A stretch of 64,000 nt of DNA from Cloeon dipterum (lineage: Eukaryota; Arthropoda; Insecta; Ephemeroptera; Baetidae): contig NC_088786.1 in NCBI RefSeq assembly GCF_949628265.1, positions 41,251,681 to 41,315,680 on the forward strand, read 5' to 3'. The notes beneath the pieces are model-generated. The model was not told the origin of the DNA. It ran no database searches and saw nothing but the letters and a program-made list of their open reading frames with translations. Made by a program: the position numbers and the translations under genes. Shown here piece after piece: positions 30,972-44,459 of the stretch (positions are counted from its first letter, which is position 1; each line of letters opens with the position of its first letter).

Positions 30972-33900
30972 TCAATACTTTGCCCTGAGGAGGGCGCTGA
31001 GGCTGGCGCCGTACGAGTCGTGCACCGGCTTGGCGTTGAGCGGACTCAGCATGGCGGACTGCAGCAGCCGCTCGTACACCTGGCCGTCGTAGCTGCCGAG
31101 GGCAGAGCTGATGATCTCGTCGCGCAAATCGAAACTGTCCACCAGGCCGACGGCGTTCGGACGAATCTGCACCAGCAGCTCGTTCTGGTAGTCCTGCAGC
31201 TTCTGCACGTCCTCGCCCCGAATGCCGCAAAACTGGAAAATTAATTAATTCTATAAATTTAATTTTATTTTAATACAAAAAAATGCGGACCTGGAGGAAG
31301 TCGCCGGTGCGTTTGAGCGCCCAGAAGACGCAGTAGAGGTCGCACAGCTGCGCCATCACCTCCCTGAGGGCGGGGCTGAGCTCATTCATGCCGTTGCGCA
31401 CCATGTCGAGGTGGCGGTCGGTGATGAAGGCGCGGCAGTGCGCCTCCGCCGCGTCCACCAGCTGCACCGACGCCCGGTTCCACGTCTCCTCGGAGCTCAG
31501 ACCGCTCTCCACGCCCCTCTGCAAACTCAGGGCGCACGCCGCAACCTGAAATTCAAATTATTGGTCATTACTGCGCAGAAAACAAGATGGCTACCGACAG
31601 AGCCGGCCACTGTAGCGTCAGAATTTGTTTTAAAAGGGGGTTTCGAGGTTGTTCTTGTCCTCGGTTCCTAAATCCTGCACGTTAAGGCTGAAATTAAAGG
31701 TGGACACCAACGGCAGCCATATTTGCGCAGTTAAAAGATTTGAAAATGAGGCTTCTGACATTTTCATGGCTTCTAAGAGCTCAGATTAGGTTACAAGGCG
31801 GATTTATGTCTTCATCCACTGCGCAGGAAACAAGATGTTGGCCGTTAGAGTCAGCCAGTTAGAATCGTTTGATTTAAAAATGATTTTTTTGGAACCCTTT
31901 CTAATAAAATTTGCATTTAGAGGTTTTTTGAATAACCAGATCCTATCGGCGGCCATATTTGCGCAGTATTGGAATCGCTATTATATTTTTTATCTATTGG
32001 AGGCTTTTGGACGTACCTTTCCGGCTGCGATTTGTTTGAATCCCTCAACGACGGAGTCGACAGTGTTGCTCCACGGCCGGAACTTCCTATTCCGGTTCAG
32101 GTATTCGACAGTTGGCGAAAGTTGTTCCTAAAATGCGATTAAATTCACGTAAAAAATCCAAAGTGTTGGACTTACGCCTGCCTGGGCCTTGGCATAGGCC
32201 TTCATGAGCGCCCTGGCCGTCTGCAGCAGCATGACCGTGTTCTCGCCCTCGTAGGTGCTGGCCGCGGTGACGTTTCCGTAGGTGGTTGGCAGGTTGCTGC
32301 ACGCCATGTAGCCGTGTCCGCCGCACGACAGTCTGCACGTCTCGATGGCCGTCGCCGTGTCCGCGGTGCTCACCGCCTTCAGGCAGCACGCGATCGAGTG
32401 CAGCTGCAAAATGTCAATTCAATTGATCTACATTCCTAAATTTGGTAATTGAAATGCACACCTCGGGAAGGAGTTCGAGGTCTCCGGCGTCGATCTTGGC
32501 CGTGACGTCGTTGTACATGTTCCACAGCCACTGCGCCGAGAATTTGAGCGCGTAAACCGTGGCGATGTACGGGAAGAGCTTGTACATCTGCGTCAGGTAG
32601 TCCATGATCTGCGGCTCGGACTGCCTGCGAACGCAGATCGAGGATTAAATTTATAAAATTTATAAAGAGGGAAATTCGGTACCCTGGCACCATTTCGGAC
32701 TGTCTGCGGACGGCGCTGTAGCGGACGGCGATGGTGACCGCCTTGGCCAGGTAGGAGGCCATGTCCTGCACGATCACCACGCGCACGAACATCATCGTGC
32801 CGTACGTCAGCTTGTTGCTCGGAGACTTCACATACGTGCCGTCCTAAAAAAATAATTTAAAAAATGGAAAAAATTTCCTCGAAATAAAAATTCCAATAAA
32901 TTTGGCTTGAGTCGAAGCGAAAATTCAACATAATGATTATTTTCGAAAACTTTAAGACCTTGGTCTCTCATCTTCCCGTTAATTTAACCTAAAAATTAAT
33001 TTTTCTAATTTTGGCGTGTTTTTCGTGTTTTTGGAACTTCAAATCTCGCGTTCTAATTATCAGAATTGCCAAAACTACCCACCGTTAGACACATCTCAAC
33101 TTACCCTGACTAGCTGTAGAGTTTAAGGGATGCCTAACCTCCACCCCCAATCGCTAAAATATTTTTAAAACTGAGGAAAATGCTTTCGAGTTCATTTTTA
33201 CTATTCAAATTTCAGCAGGGGTTGAAAGGGGTGGATGGTTAGCACCCCTTAAAATCTACAGCTAGGAAGGGTAGGTAAAGATGTATCTAATGGAAGGTAG
33301 TTTTCGCAATTCTGATGGTTAGAAGCCGAGATTTCAAGCTGCAAAAATACGAAAAAATCGAAAAATTCGTGTTTTATTTTTTGCCAATATTTTAAATTCC
33401 AAATCTCGGGTTCTAACCATCAGAATTGCAAAAACTACCCACTATTAGATACATCTTGACCTACCCTCACTCTAGCTGTAGATTTTAGGGGGTGCTAACC
33501 ATCCACCCCTTTCAACCCCTGCTGAAATTTTAGTAGTAAAGTATTCGAAAGCATTTTTCGTCAGTTTTAAAAATATTTTAGCGATTGGGGTTGGAGGGTA
33601 GGCACCCTTTAAACCCTTTAGATGGTCAGGGGAGGTCGAGACGAGTCTAACAGTGGGTAGTTTTTGTGATTCTGATGATTAGAACCCGAGATTTGGAGTT
33701 GCGAAAATTCGCAAAACACAAAGTCGTAAAAATCGTATTTCTTTAGTTCTGAATTTAACTTTCTCAAAATATAATAATATTTAGAACATCATGAGGCTCA
33801 GCGAGAGGAATCCAAAGCTTTCTTTATTTTTTAAATTGCATCACCAGGAGATGAAATACTTGAGGGTTCAAAGTTGGCCGCAAAATGTTTCCCCCTGTAT

Positions 33901-36425
33901 CAAAATTAATTTAAATCAAATAATTTTGGGAACGAACCGGCAGGACTTGGGCATTCTTCATGAGCATCTGGTTCCTGGGGATGGGCACCTGCTTGAAGGC
34001 GAGGAAGCCGTTGTTGGTGGCGTTCATTCCGAGTTTCGGCCCGATTTCTCCGACAATGACGCCCGGCATCGGCCGGTGCGTCTTCTCGTCGCGCAGCTGC
34101 ACGATGAAGGGGTGGATGCCGTGGCACTCGCCCTTGGTGTACAGCTGCGCCACCACCACCGCGTAGTTCGCCGTTTGACCCACTGAAACCAATTAAAAAA
34201 ATTTCAATAATTTTTATTTAGATTATTTTAAAATGTTTTTCATGCTTTGACGGTGTTTATATTTCTTTTAGTGCAGTGGGAACATTATTTAGTTCGTAAA
34301 CAACCTTGTCGGAGACGAATATTTTGGACTGATAAGCCGAGATTAGATTTGCACCGAGTTTCAAAGGTTCATTTTTTCATAAAAAATAACTCACAGCCTC
34401 CGGGCCACCATTTGTACGAGGTCAGCGTCGGACTGTTCAAGAAAAACTGCTGCGTCTTCGGGTTGTACGTCGCCGTCGTCTCCAGACCCCTGATGAAGGT
34501 CCCGTGACCCAATTCAGTCTGGAAAAACAAATAAATTAATTTTTATTATTTTTTTGAATAAAATTGGAGCGAACCTGTGCGTAGGTGCCGATTACCCGGC
34601 AGTCCCAGGCCTTTTCGATCCAGTAGGCGCACTGGTCAGGGGTGCCCTGGCCCATCAGGGTCGGGATGAACATGACGTAGTGCAGGGCCAGCGGGTTTCC
34701 GTCCTTCAAGATGGCCGAGCCGAGCGAACCGCCCAACAGCTGCCTGCGGGACAAGTATCCAATTTTGCGTCAGCCGAGCGACTTTTTTTTAATTAAAAAT
34801 TAAATTAAATGTGTTAATTCCACATGAGATTTTTTAGTACGTTTTCAGGCGTTGAAGGTTGAAAGAAAAATTCCCGGAAAATCAGGGTAAAATTTGGGAG
34901 CTTACAAATTTGAGAATATCTCGAGTTCTAATAAAGCTAGAACACCAAAATTTGTGCCAAAAGATGCCTCTTTAGACGGCCAACAATTTTTATATTTGCA
35001 GAAATAAATTTGGAACATCCAAAATTTGAGTAATTTTTGAATTTAATACTAAATTTTGATTATCTTAAAAATTAACCAAGTGAATTTTTTTCCAAGTATG
35101 GCATGAAATGTTGCCCTGAGTGTGGGTAACATGCCCAGAAAATTTCAGGATGGTGACACTCCTAGTCTTCAAGATACGAAGGGTCAAAGGTTAAAAAATG
35201 GTATTTTTTAGCTCGAAGATCGATTGATTTTTACCCTAGAAAAATGAAAATACCTTTAAAACAGGTATAAAACTAAACCCTGGCATCAGGGTAGCCCTGT
35301 GGTGTAAAAATCAATCAATTCAGGGAGTCAAAAGAATTTTTTCGCGAGTTAAAAAGAAAAATCTGTGGTGGCTGACGCAAAATTGAATACCCGAGCCAGT
35401 TCCTGCGAAGGATTTGAAGCGTTGGCATGCATGCAGCGACCTGACTCTTGGTTCAGGGCATATTTTATTTTCTTTTCGCTTACCTGTAGTTGTCGATGGT
35501 GCCGCCGTTCTCGCGCAGCTCCTTGAGCTTCTTGAACAGGTAGCACGCCTTCTTCAGGCCGTTGCGGTACTGGTCCTCGTGGCTCATCAGTTCCGGCGGC
35601 ACGTCGTCCATCAGCTCAGGGTCGCTCAGGAAGAAATTTTCTATTTTTGTGGAAAATAAAAAAGACAATTTATTGGAAATTTAATTTTTATTTAATTAAA
35701 TTATTGCTGTTTATTTTCTTTTTCAATTTCTGTCCTGAAACCTGAAACCATCTGCCTCTCGATTAAAATTTCTCGGGTCAAATTTCTCCTATTTAAAAAT
35801 CGCTCTACACTTTGTTAATTGATTTTTAAATTGGTATCTGAAAAACAGGCGTTTTTTTCTAATTTAAAATCGTCAAAAATTCAATTAAAAAAATTTTTCG
35901 GAAAAAACTGGAAAATATTAAAAATTAATTATTGGCAATTTTACCTGATTTTGAAATTTTTCTGTCCAGAATCACTTAAATTAAATTCAGTAGCTCAATT
36001 TTTCCTTCAAAAATTAACAACTTCCAGCTGAATTGAGGGTTTTAGGACATTTAAAAATAATTAAATTTAAATTTATTATAATGTTCCATTATTTTCTAAG
36101 CAATAAATGAAAATAAATCTATTTCCTGATTATTTTCTCCAGGAAATTTCTCTGTAAAATTGATTTCTTTGAAACAGATTTTTAACTTTAGAAAATTAAA
36201 TTCAAATCATCATGGTTTTGATAAATTTTGTGGGAGGAAGGACAAAGACAAACCTCTCTCCTTCCTGTCCTTGTACTTTTCGACGCCACCGTCGAGGAAG
36301 TGGGTCAGTTCGAGGGTGTCGAAGGTGCATTTTTTCCTCTCGTTCTGCAGGTCCGGGTTGACCTTTCCCGGGACGACGGCGTACTCCTTATTTGGCACCT
36401 GCTTTCCCGCAAGTCGGCCGAACAT
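30972..36425 (-). CDS. ACOX1: peroxisomal acyl-CoA oxidase, ACOX1/3 type (681 aa)
   Basis: Eleven exons leftwards: 36254-36425, 35484-35640, 34575-34743, 34395-34518, 33938-34182, 32683-32843, 32462-32624, 32176-32403, 32017-32127, 31291-31545, 30972-31232; all GT-AG, 681 codons (human ACOX1 660). The enzyme oxidises acyl-CoA to trans-2-enoyl-CoA with FAD and O2, making H2O2, the first step of peroxisomal beta-oxidation. Landmarks: NPDLQNER start region, [12 protein letters not shown] (FAD site), [42 protein letters not shown] and [15 protein letters not shown] (residues 447-461), which holds the catalytic glutamate. The C-terminus is RAKY, not the usual SKL-type peroxisomal signal. Introns carry four fold-back elements. 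Its exon 2 and 5' flank recur as broken copies in the nuclease array to the right. Confidence 0.92.
31570..31731. mobile_element. ACTGCGCA-ended MITE in ACOX intron
   Basis: Begins ACTGCGCAGAAAACAAGATGG, broken here at 20 bases, and ends CAGCCATATTTGCGCAGT. 162 bp, non-coding. It lies in the intron between exons 9 and 10, only 86 bp from a second copy. Confidence 0.75.
31818..31967. mobile_element. second ACTGCGCA-ended MITE in the same ACOX intron
   Basis: Begins ACTGCGCAGGAAACAAGATG and ends GGCGGCCATATTTGCGCAGT. 150 bp, non-coding, same family and orientation as the neighbour at 31570-31731. Confidence 0.78.
33037..33700. repeat. nested fold-back repeat in ACOX intron
   Basis: A unit starting near AAATCTCGCGTTCTAA (33043) and passing CTACCCACCGTTAGACACATC is followed by its inverted copy ending near 33340, then by a direct copy (AAATCTCGGGTTCTAACC near 33401) and another inverted copy ending near 33695. 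The four arms of about 150 bp thus form two hairpins side by side. No coding frame; likely a MITE that duplicated in place. Confidence 0.75.
34755..35390. mobile_element. 636-bp terminal-inverted-repeat element in ACOX intron 2
   Basis: GTATCCAATTTTGCGTCAGC at 34755 is answered by GCTGACGCAAAATTGAATAC ending at 35390, 19 of 20 bases inverted. The interior has an internal inverted pair (GATTGATTTTTACCC near 35222, GTAAAAATCAATC near 35304). No transposase frame. The left repeat begins only 12 bp from exon 3. Confidence 0.6.
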
Positions 36426-36840
36426 GATTGCTGCCTCGAATCACACAGCTCCAATCCGCCACGAATGACAATGCACACTGCTTTTGATCCAGATTCAGAT
36501 CGCGGGCAGTCGGTTCGCGGAGATCAGAGATAAGCGACGGCTGATAAGACGCACGACATGACTCGGACACACAATGAATTAACCGCCGCACTTTCGCAAC
36601 GCTCGCACCGCCATGTGAATGTGATGCAGCATTTTTTGCGCACAACCACACTCCAGCCAGCTCTTCCCACTTTCTCTCTCTCTCTCTCGTCGGTCTCGCG
36701 GCCGCGATCATGTGTGTGAATAATCGGAAAAAGGATTGTTCCCAGAGGCCTCTCGCGGACGGAAAAATAACCCACTCCTGGCACCGAAAAGCGCGCCAAT
36801 CCCGTTTTTCGGGAAAATTTTGTGTATGATATATTAACAT
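36426..36840 (-). promoter_or_regulatory. ACOX 5' flank, source of repeated block
   Basis: Upstream of the ACOX start codon. From about 36641 to 36822 it holds a CT run (CTCTCTCTCT), a CGGCCGCGATCATGTG box, and AAGCGCGCC followed by CGGGAAAAT. This block recurs at 43989-44175, 45841-45943, 50283-50480 and 56600-56735 in the nuclease array. Confidence 0.6.
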
Positions 36841-37205
36841 GCTGACTATTTGTTATCTTCAGTTCTAGAATTTAACGGTTAGTAATAGTTTTCAGATGCG
36901 TAGAAATTTATATTAGAGCTTTAAAGTTTTAATTTTGGTTCGAATCGTCAGGTTTATAAAACTGAATGAAAGAGTTAATTTATTTTTGCATAAAATAACA
37001 AATTATTTTTATTGCATACACCACTGCACCCATGCGATATTATATGATATAATTATAATTTTCAACCTACATTAAAAATAAATTCGTTTAATAATTACTT
37101 TCATGCGCAGTCTAAAATTAATTATAACCTGATGTTTTTTGTCTAGCCATTTCCCTCATCAAAAATAATAAATTTGAAGTTGTAGACATATACAATAAAA
37201 TACAC
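36841..37205. other. gap downstream of nuclease gene 1
   Basis: AT-rich. The motif TCAGGTTTATAAAACT near 36948 recurs in the same relative place before other array genes (44260, 46115, 50697), so it belongs to the repeated unit. No gene. Confidence 0.45.
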
Positions 37206-39827
37206 TTAACCCATGTTAACCGGGAAGATCTTAATCTTGTCTGAGTGATTGTATTCTTTCATTGCTTGTAACAGCAGATATTTCCCAAAGCTTGATTTCC
37301 GATCTCGATCCAAATCTCTCACCTTTTCATTGTAATACGTGCCGTGATTTTTGTTGCACAAACTCGGCAACCCTGCAAAACCAAAATGAAAATTATTGTA
37401 TTTTGGCTGAAAGTATGTCCTTTTTGTAAGCAGACACTAAAAAAGTGACTCAGATCTGCATATTAACTGAAGGAAATAAGAATAATTAGAGAGAGCGTAT
37501 TTTATCTATAAGGTTTGCCAAATGGCGATATTTTTTAAATTGAACAGTGGGGCCATCTGTCGGTAAGTCTGAGTAACATAAACTTTACTAAATTGGTCCA
37601 TAATTTTATTATTTTCTTAACGTCTTGCCAAACATATAACCACAGTTTTATAGTGATCTTAAGATATTTTGAAATAACTGTAAAAAAGTGTCGTCTGACG
37701 AATTTTAGGGACAAAATAATTCTGTCATTTACCTAGGGTATTGATAATAACGGCCTCCCTCGTGTGTGCCTCTGCAGATATCATCAATTGGAAGGCCTTG
37801 AAGATTATGACGCCTTCGCCTTCCGACCAGATTTGCAAAATGCGTTGGATCTTTTTCCCGGCGTTCTTGATCCGACTTTCCACATATTTAGCAGTCGTCA
37901 GAAGTTTGTAGGCATCTTGGAGGTGATCGTAAGGCCTCAAATTCTGGCCTTTTCCCACATAAAAGATGCTTCTAATAAATGTACTCCACTTTTTCCCTGG
38001 GGTCGCGTCTTCCCACTTAATTTCATTGATCACCCTTGGGTCGAGCAACAAATAGGTGTAGCAGTCCTTGCTATTGCCTCCTATCCATTGCATACCAAAA
38101 GTTGGCTTTTTATCGAACTCGATATTCATGCTGTTTTCCAGCTTTTCATTTTGTGGGTTTTCCACGTCACCTGGGTAGTTCAGAAATTCTTTCGTTAAAG
38201 GCTCGGAGCTTAAGATGGCGTTCTCGTCAGCAAGATTCTCCATAGCACCTTTGATATCTTTAATCCGCTCCTCAATAAAATCATTTCTAGCTTTCCTAGT
38301 TCTCGGTCTAGTACTAGTATGGTCTGCAGATGGCTCTTCTGGACTATAAAATTAAATTATATTGTATTCAACGTATTCAAAGATAGAAAAAAAATTAAAT
38401 CAAAAAATGAGATGTCTCGTTATAATTTTTTCCCTTGCGCGTAATGCAGCCTTATTTCAATTTTTTAAAAACTTCACCTGTTGGTGTCATCATCATCATT
38501 CTCGTCCCCTGCAATACTTTGATCTCCATCTGATTTTCCAGGGGTTGTCTCCTCAATTCTGGCGCTAATATTACCGACAGCGGGCGCGGGACTCAAACAA
38601 TTATTCTGCTCAGATTCGTTTTCCTGCTTTTTTGGACCATTTCTTTTGGGTGTTTTGTTATCACCGTGGGTGTCGCTCTGGCGTGTCTCCTCCACATCTC
38701 TACAATTTGCTGCAAAAAATTTATTGTTGAGCATATTGAGATGATTTCTCGGAATCTCAATGGAGTTTTTGCAGTCCGTTCATGAGTAGAGGTCTGAGCG
38801 TCCCAATTTTTGTAAACTGCTGGCTACGAGCCGGTTTAGCCAGCAACCAACAAAATTGGGACGCTCAGACCACTAAAGTCCGGCTTTCACTATTGCATTC
38901 TGGATATCTCACTCTGGATACATTTTTTTAGTCAAATTCGTACCTTCAGAGGCCTCGCTCCGTCCTTGTCCGGAAATCACTTCCACCGCACTGAAATTTT
39001 TGATGACAATAAATACCTCAAATATACTCTCGGGAAAATCCTTACTTTTGATAATTATAATGACAGTAATTATCATCTTATTGAGGGAACTTGAGACATG
39101 AAGGTAATTTAAGAGAAAAATAAGGTTGTATGTACCTAGGAGATTAATTTTCTTGTAAAACATTTTTTAAAAGTATGAAATATTTTTTAAATTCCAAATT
39201 AAAAACCTAGGAAGCAAAACGGATATCAAAAATGAATTAAGTATTAGATGGTTAAAATTGCACAATGTATATATGTTCAGGAAAAATATTCGATCTAGCT
39301 TTTTGATTTCACCTTGTACTGCGAAAGGAATTAAACAAAAATCTTGTATACCTGTTAGGTGAAACGCTAGTGGCGCAGCTTGCATATCCATCATCCTGGG
39401 ACAAAGAGCTTTTAAACTCGTCATCTGATTGGGAGATGCAAACGTCTGACTTTTCATCGCTCTTCGATTCAACGTCAGACCTTTTGGACTCTTCATTCAC
39501 GTTCATATTCTTGATAGACTAGAAAAATTCAATAATATATATGCAGAGAGGGTTTATTAAATTGAATTTCGTCCTTACTAAAGCCAGATCTTCGGTTGAA
39601 TCGTCTTTTTCTGAAAAATATATGGAAATTTAACAATAATAATTGACCAAGGAGAGGAATCAAGTCAATTCAAAAGCTATATAAAAACGATAGTTTTTCA
39701 AGTAGAGTTTGAAACTCGATTAGAGAAAGGAAATTAATATAAACTAATCAAACCTTTAGGCGGGGTCTGCTTTATTTCCTTGGAACTGCCAGCCGCTGTG
39801 GGTGAAGGCGGGTGGCCGTCTGCTGGC
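37206..39827 (-). CDS. ANKLE1/LEM-3-type GIY-YIG nuclease gene 1, 5' end not found (at least 442 aa)
   Basis: Exons leftwards: 39754-39827, 39579-39610, 39352-39518, 38944-38990, 38478-38709, 37733-38343, 37206-37372. All join GT-AG in one frame; the first listed exon begins in phase 2, so a start exon is missing. About 240 residues are an acidic, Ser/Asp/Glu-rich linker (DENDDDDTN), then a basic TRPRTRKARN patch. The nuclease domain has YTYLLLDP (GIY strand), FYVGKGQNLRPYDHL (YIG strand plus Arg), QRILQIWSEG and AHTREAVIINTLG with the catalytic-type Glu. The last exon (LPSLCNKNHGTYY, SSFGKYLLLQAM) matches the C-terminus of human ANKLE1 (LTNQKQGHCYG). ANKLE1/LEM-3 cuts DNA bridges and branched DNA. 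No LEM or ankyrin part seen. A product joined to the 41666-41682 exon is possible. Confidence 0.75.
38791..38871. repeat. 81-bp fold-back in nuclease gene 1 intron
   Basis: GGTCTGAGCGTCCCAATTTT is mirrored by AAAATTGGGACGCTCAGACC around a loop of about 40 bases that contains a smaller inverted pair (TGGCTACGAGCC region). Non-coding, MITE-like. Confidence 0.75.
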
Positions 39828-40009
39828 CTGCAAAAAATTATTATAATTAAGAGATAAACTAATCAAAGGTCTTAACCTATAAGCTTTTTGTTTACATATA
39901 AGATGAAATAAATTGTCTCTACATATTTTTTTACGTCAGAATAAATTAGTACAATATGATAATTGCCCCTGCTCAATGTAAAACTTTAAACTCAAATGAG
40001 ACTAATTTA

Positions 40010-41682
<1,673 letters not shown>

Positions 41683-42724
41683 GTCGTACCCGCTGCTCTG
41701 CAAAACTTTCGCTGTCAAACCTCTGAAACGGCAATTTGTTAAATTTTGCAAAGGAATCAAAACAACTAGAGACTATTTCAAATTAATCTTTTCTCTCTTG
41801 AAGCGGCTAACTAAAAAAAATTGCTGAGTGACGTGACGTGATGGCTTATTAAATATGCACGCGCTTGATATCGCGAAACGTTGTGCCAAGTCTCTTTAAA
41901 GGAAGTGTAAACGCGCGCACATGTGGTGATTGCAGCAAGTACACGACTTTCGTCGGTACAGTGACGCACAATTAAAACGGTTACTACACGCACACACATT
42001 TCTGGCGGCGAGCGCAATGAGACGAGTATATACATACAATGAAGTATTTTCTCATTTTCTTTAATTAATTTCTGCCTATAAATATTTGAATCGCATATCT
42101 AATTGATAATACTTTTATATGTATTCAAAAATTATGCATAAATATTACCAATTAAAATTTAACAATTAATAGTACGATTGTTTAGGGATTTTTAAAATAA
42201 TTGAAATTATACCTTGCCGTACAAAACGAACGTTGCTCGTCAAGTCCTTTTGTCCTCGAGTTTCAATTAGAAATAACTGAAGTTTTAAAGTAGTTATCTT
42301 CGGCTTGGCGTGACCTTCAGTGCTTTTCGTGTTGCGATCCGGAGAACAGCGACCTCAAAACACAACTCAGACAAGCCACAGCAGCGCGGCGCCTGAGCGG
42401 CCGGAGACGCTTTAAAAAATAAAAAACCGCTTCCCCTCCAGCCACTCCTTTTCACGCAATAATATTTAAAGGGCTTTAAAATTTGCAACGTAACTTTTTA
42501 AACGATTCAAAATTGAGCACAGAATTTAACAGGTTTTGGTAAAGCGAATTGAAAATTGGTTTCTATTAAAAAATAGATTATATCCATCGTTTTATTGGCT
42601 GAAACGTTTTAAGTTTTGAACCAAGATCACAAATTAGAGTCTCGCAACAAAACTGATAAATTGCAAACTGTTCATTTCTAAAGAGAAAAATCAGTGTGAG
42701 AACGCGTAGAAAAAAGAGAATCAG
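41683..42724. other. gap upstream of nuclease gene 2 with repeated-unit pieces
   Basis: A minus-strand donor-like AAG/GTATAA at 42213 ends a stretch resembling the repeated 5' exon of other copies, but weaker (AAGTCCTTTTGTCCTCGAGTT). From 42310 to 42530 lies a block (AACACAACTCAG, GAGACGCTTTAAAAAA, TTTAAAGGGCT) that recurs at about 49050-49180 and 60530-60720. No coding exon seen beyond 41682 apart from a decayed SFAEQR-like stretch joined to that exon. Confidence 0.5.
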
Positions 42725-42873
42725 CTGATGTCGGAGGGAAACAACTAACTACTGCCTTCCGCCCTCGAGCAGGAAAATGTTGATTTCGTTGCGCAGGATG
42801 GGAACTCCATGCAAAGTGGCGCTGCTCCTTCGCCGACTTGCTTCACGTTGCACAGGTTGGACAACCCTGACGG
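42725..42873 (-). pseudogene. extra terminal-exon relic of a GIY-YIG gene
   Basis: Read leftwards from the AG at about 42874, GGTTGTCCAACCTGTGCAACG gives LSNLCN (one base over 20 is avoided here by noting the core CTGTGCAACG), like LPSLCN at the start of the active terminal exons. Then the sequence diverges (VKQVGEGAAPL) and lacks FGKYLLL. A near copy lies at 49390-49503. No nuclease exon stands before it. Confidence 0.45.
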
Positions 42874-43060
42874 AAAGACAGGAAAAAATAACGATTACTG
42901 TTCTTCCGTAGTTATATCAGGCGAAATTAAATTAATTCATAAAGGAGAGTATGAAACTCAATATAGAAAATATGGAAATTAATAAAACTCAAACAAATAA
43001 CGAGCTCTCGACACTAAATTATATTTTAAAAATTTATTCTTGGCTCACATTGCGCCTTTT

Positions 43061-43190
43061 TTGCGCAGCTCCTTCAGCTTCTTGAACAGGTAGCACCTTT
43101 TTTCACCCTGTTTCGGTACTGGTCCTCGTGGCTCATCAGTTCGGCGGCACGTCATCCGCAGCAGCTCAGGGTAGCTCAGGAAGAAATTTT
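43061..43190 (-). pseudogene. broken copy of ACOX exon 2
   Basis: On the minus strand this repeats ACOX exon 2 (35484-35640): the runs CAGCTCCTTCAGCTTCTTGA, GTACTGGTCCTCGTGGCTCA and AAGAAATTTTCTATTTTT are shared with the parent, including its acceptor end. Several short indels break the frame and the donor side is lost. ACOX intron 1 also follows in decayed form. It shows that the array unit includes ACOX DNA. Confidence 0.85.
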
Positions 43191-43988
43191 CTATTTTTAC
43201 AAAAAGTAAATAAATCCTTATTTATTCTTGAAAAATGATGAAAAATAAAATTCACGAAGATCAAAAGTATTTATTTCTGACGGAAAGAAGAAATTTTGAT
43301 TATTATATGGTTAAAAATTTGAATTTTTCGGTTTTCAATAAATTTTATTTTTTTTCTAATTCAATAAAAGTTTTTAGGCATTTTTTATTTAACTAATTGT
43401 AAGCCACTTGTGGTCAATTAACGTCAAGATTTAAATCTACTCCTCAATGAAAACAGCGCACAAAAAAGTTATCGATTTTTAAATAACCTAAAATTAATAA
43501 ATATGCTCTTAAAAGACAAAAATTTAATTCAAAATCGCCGAAAATACAATTTACTACTTTTCGGAAATAAATTGCAAAAATTGGACTTTGATTTAAATTA
43601 CGTTAATTGGTGATTTGAACTCAGTTTGAAATTTTCCTGTCTTGAATCTCTGAATTCAATTTCATAACCAAATTTTTCAAATAAAACCAACGACGATATG
43701 GACGTTAAACACTCAATTTGTAATTTGCAACTAGAATTACTTTGTTATTCAATTAATTTCTCTAATATGTTGAATAATAAAATTCTATAAATGATTATCG
43801 TTTGAAGAGTTTACTAATTAAAAATAAATAATTTTTACAACTTTAATTTGAATAAATATTCTGGGATGAAGGCCAAACCTGTCCTCTTCCTGTCCAAATT
43901 TTTTTCAATCAAATTACAGGCTCAATTTGGATCGCCTTGGAGCGCGCCCCCCGCATCGCACACAACACAAATAATATTGTGACTTTTA

Positions 43989-44175
43989 AAACACACTCCA
44001 GCTCTCCACTTTCTCTCTCTGTCTCTCTCGTCGGTCTCGCGGCCGCGATCATGTGTTTGAATAATCGGAGAAAGGCTTGTTCCGAGAGGCAAGGCGCGCG
44101 GCCTCTCACGGACCGAAAAATAACCCACTCCAGGCACCAAAGCGCGCCTTAATTGCTCGTGAATTCGGGAAAATT
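43989..44175 (-). repeat. copy of the ACOX 5' flank
   Basis: Shares the CT run, CGGTCTCGCGGCCGCGATCA, AATAACCCACTCC and AAGCGCGCC with 36641-36822. It lies between the ACOX exon 2 copy and nuclease gene 3, in parental order. A remnant of ACOX exon 1 edge (TCCTCTTCCTGTCC) is at about 43880. Confidence 0.8.
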
Positions 44176-44459
44176 TAATTGATACCTTTTAGAATTGAAA
44201 CTGCTTATATGGGGCTTCCTTAGCTTTTAAAGCGTTTTGTGTGGACGTCACGAATTATCAGGTTTATAAAACTAAATTAAAGAGATGTCTTTAGCGAATT
44301 ATTTTTATTGCATAAAACCACACCCTTTTGTGATATAATTATAATTTTTCCATTAGTATATAAAATAAATCGTTACAATCAGTAAAATCTAACGATTTTG
44401 TATAAATATTTTACTCATTAATAAATGCTCCATTTAAAATTATCGACAGACTTGATCAA

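Noticed and set aside
36948-36990. GGTTCGAATC near a nuclease gene as a tRNA
   Set aside because: It is part of a block repeated in the array without conserved tRNA folding.
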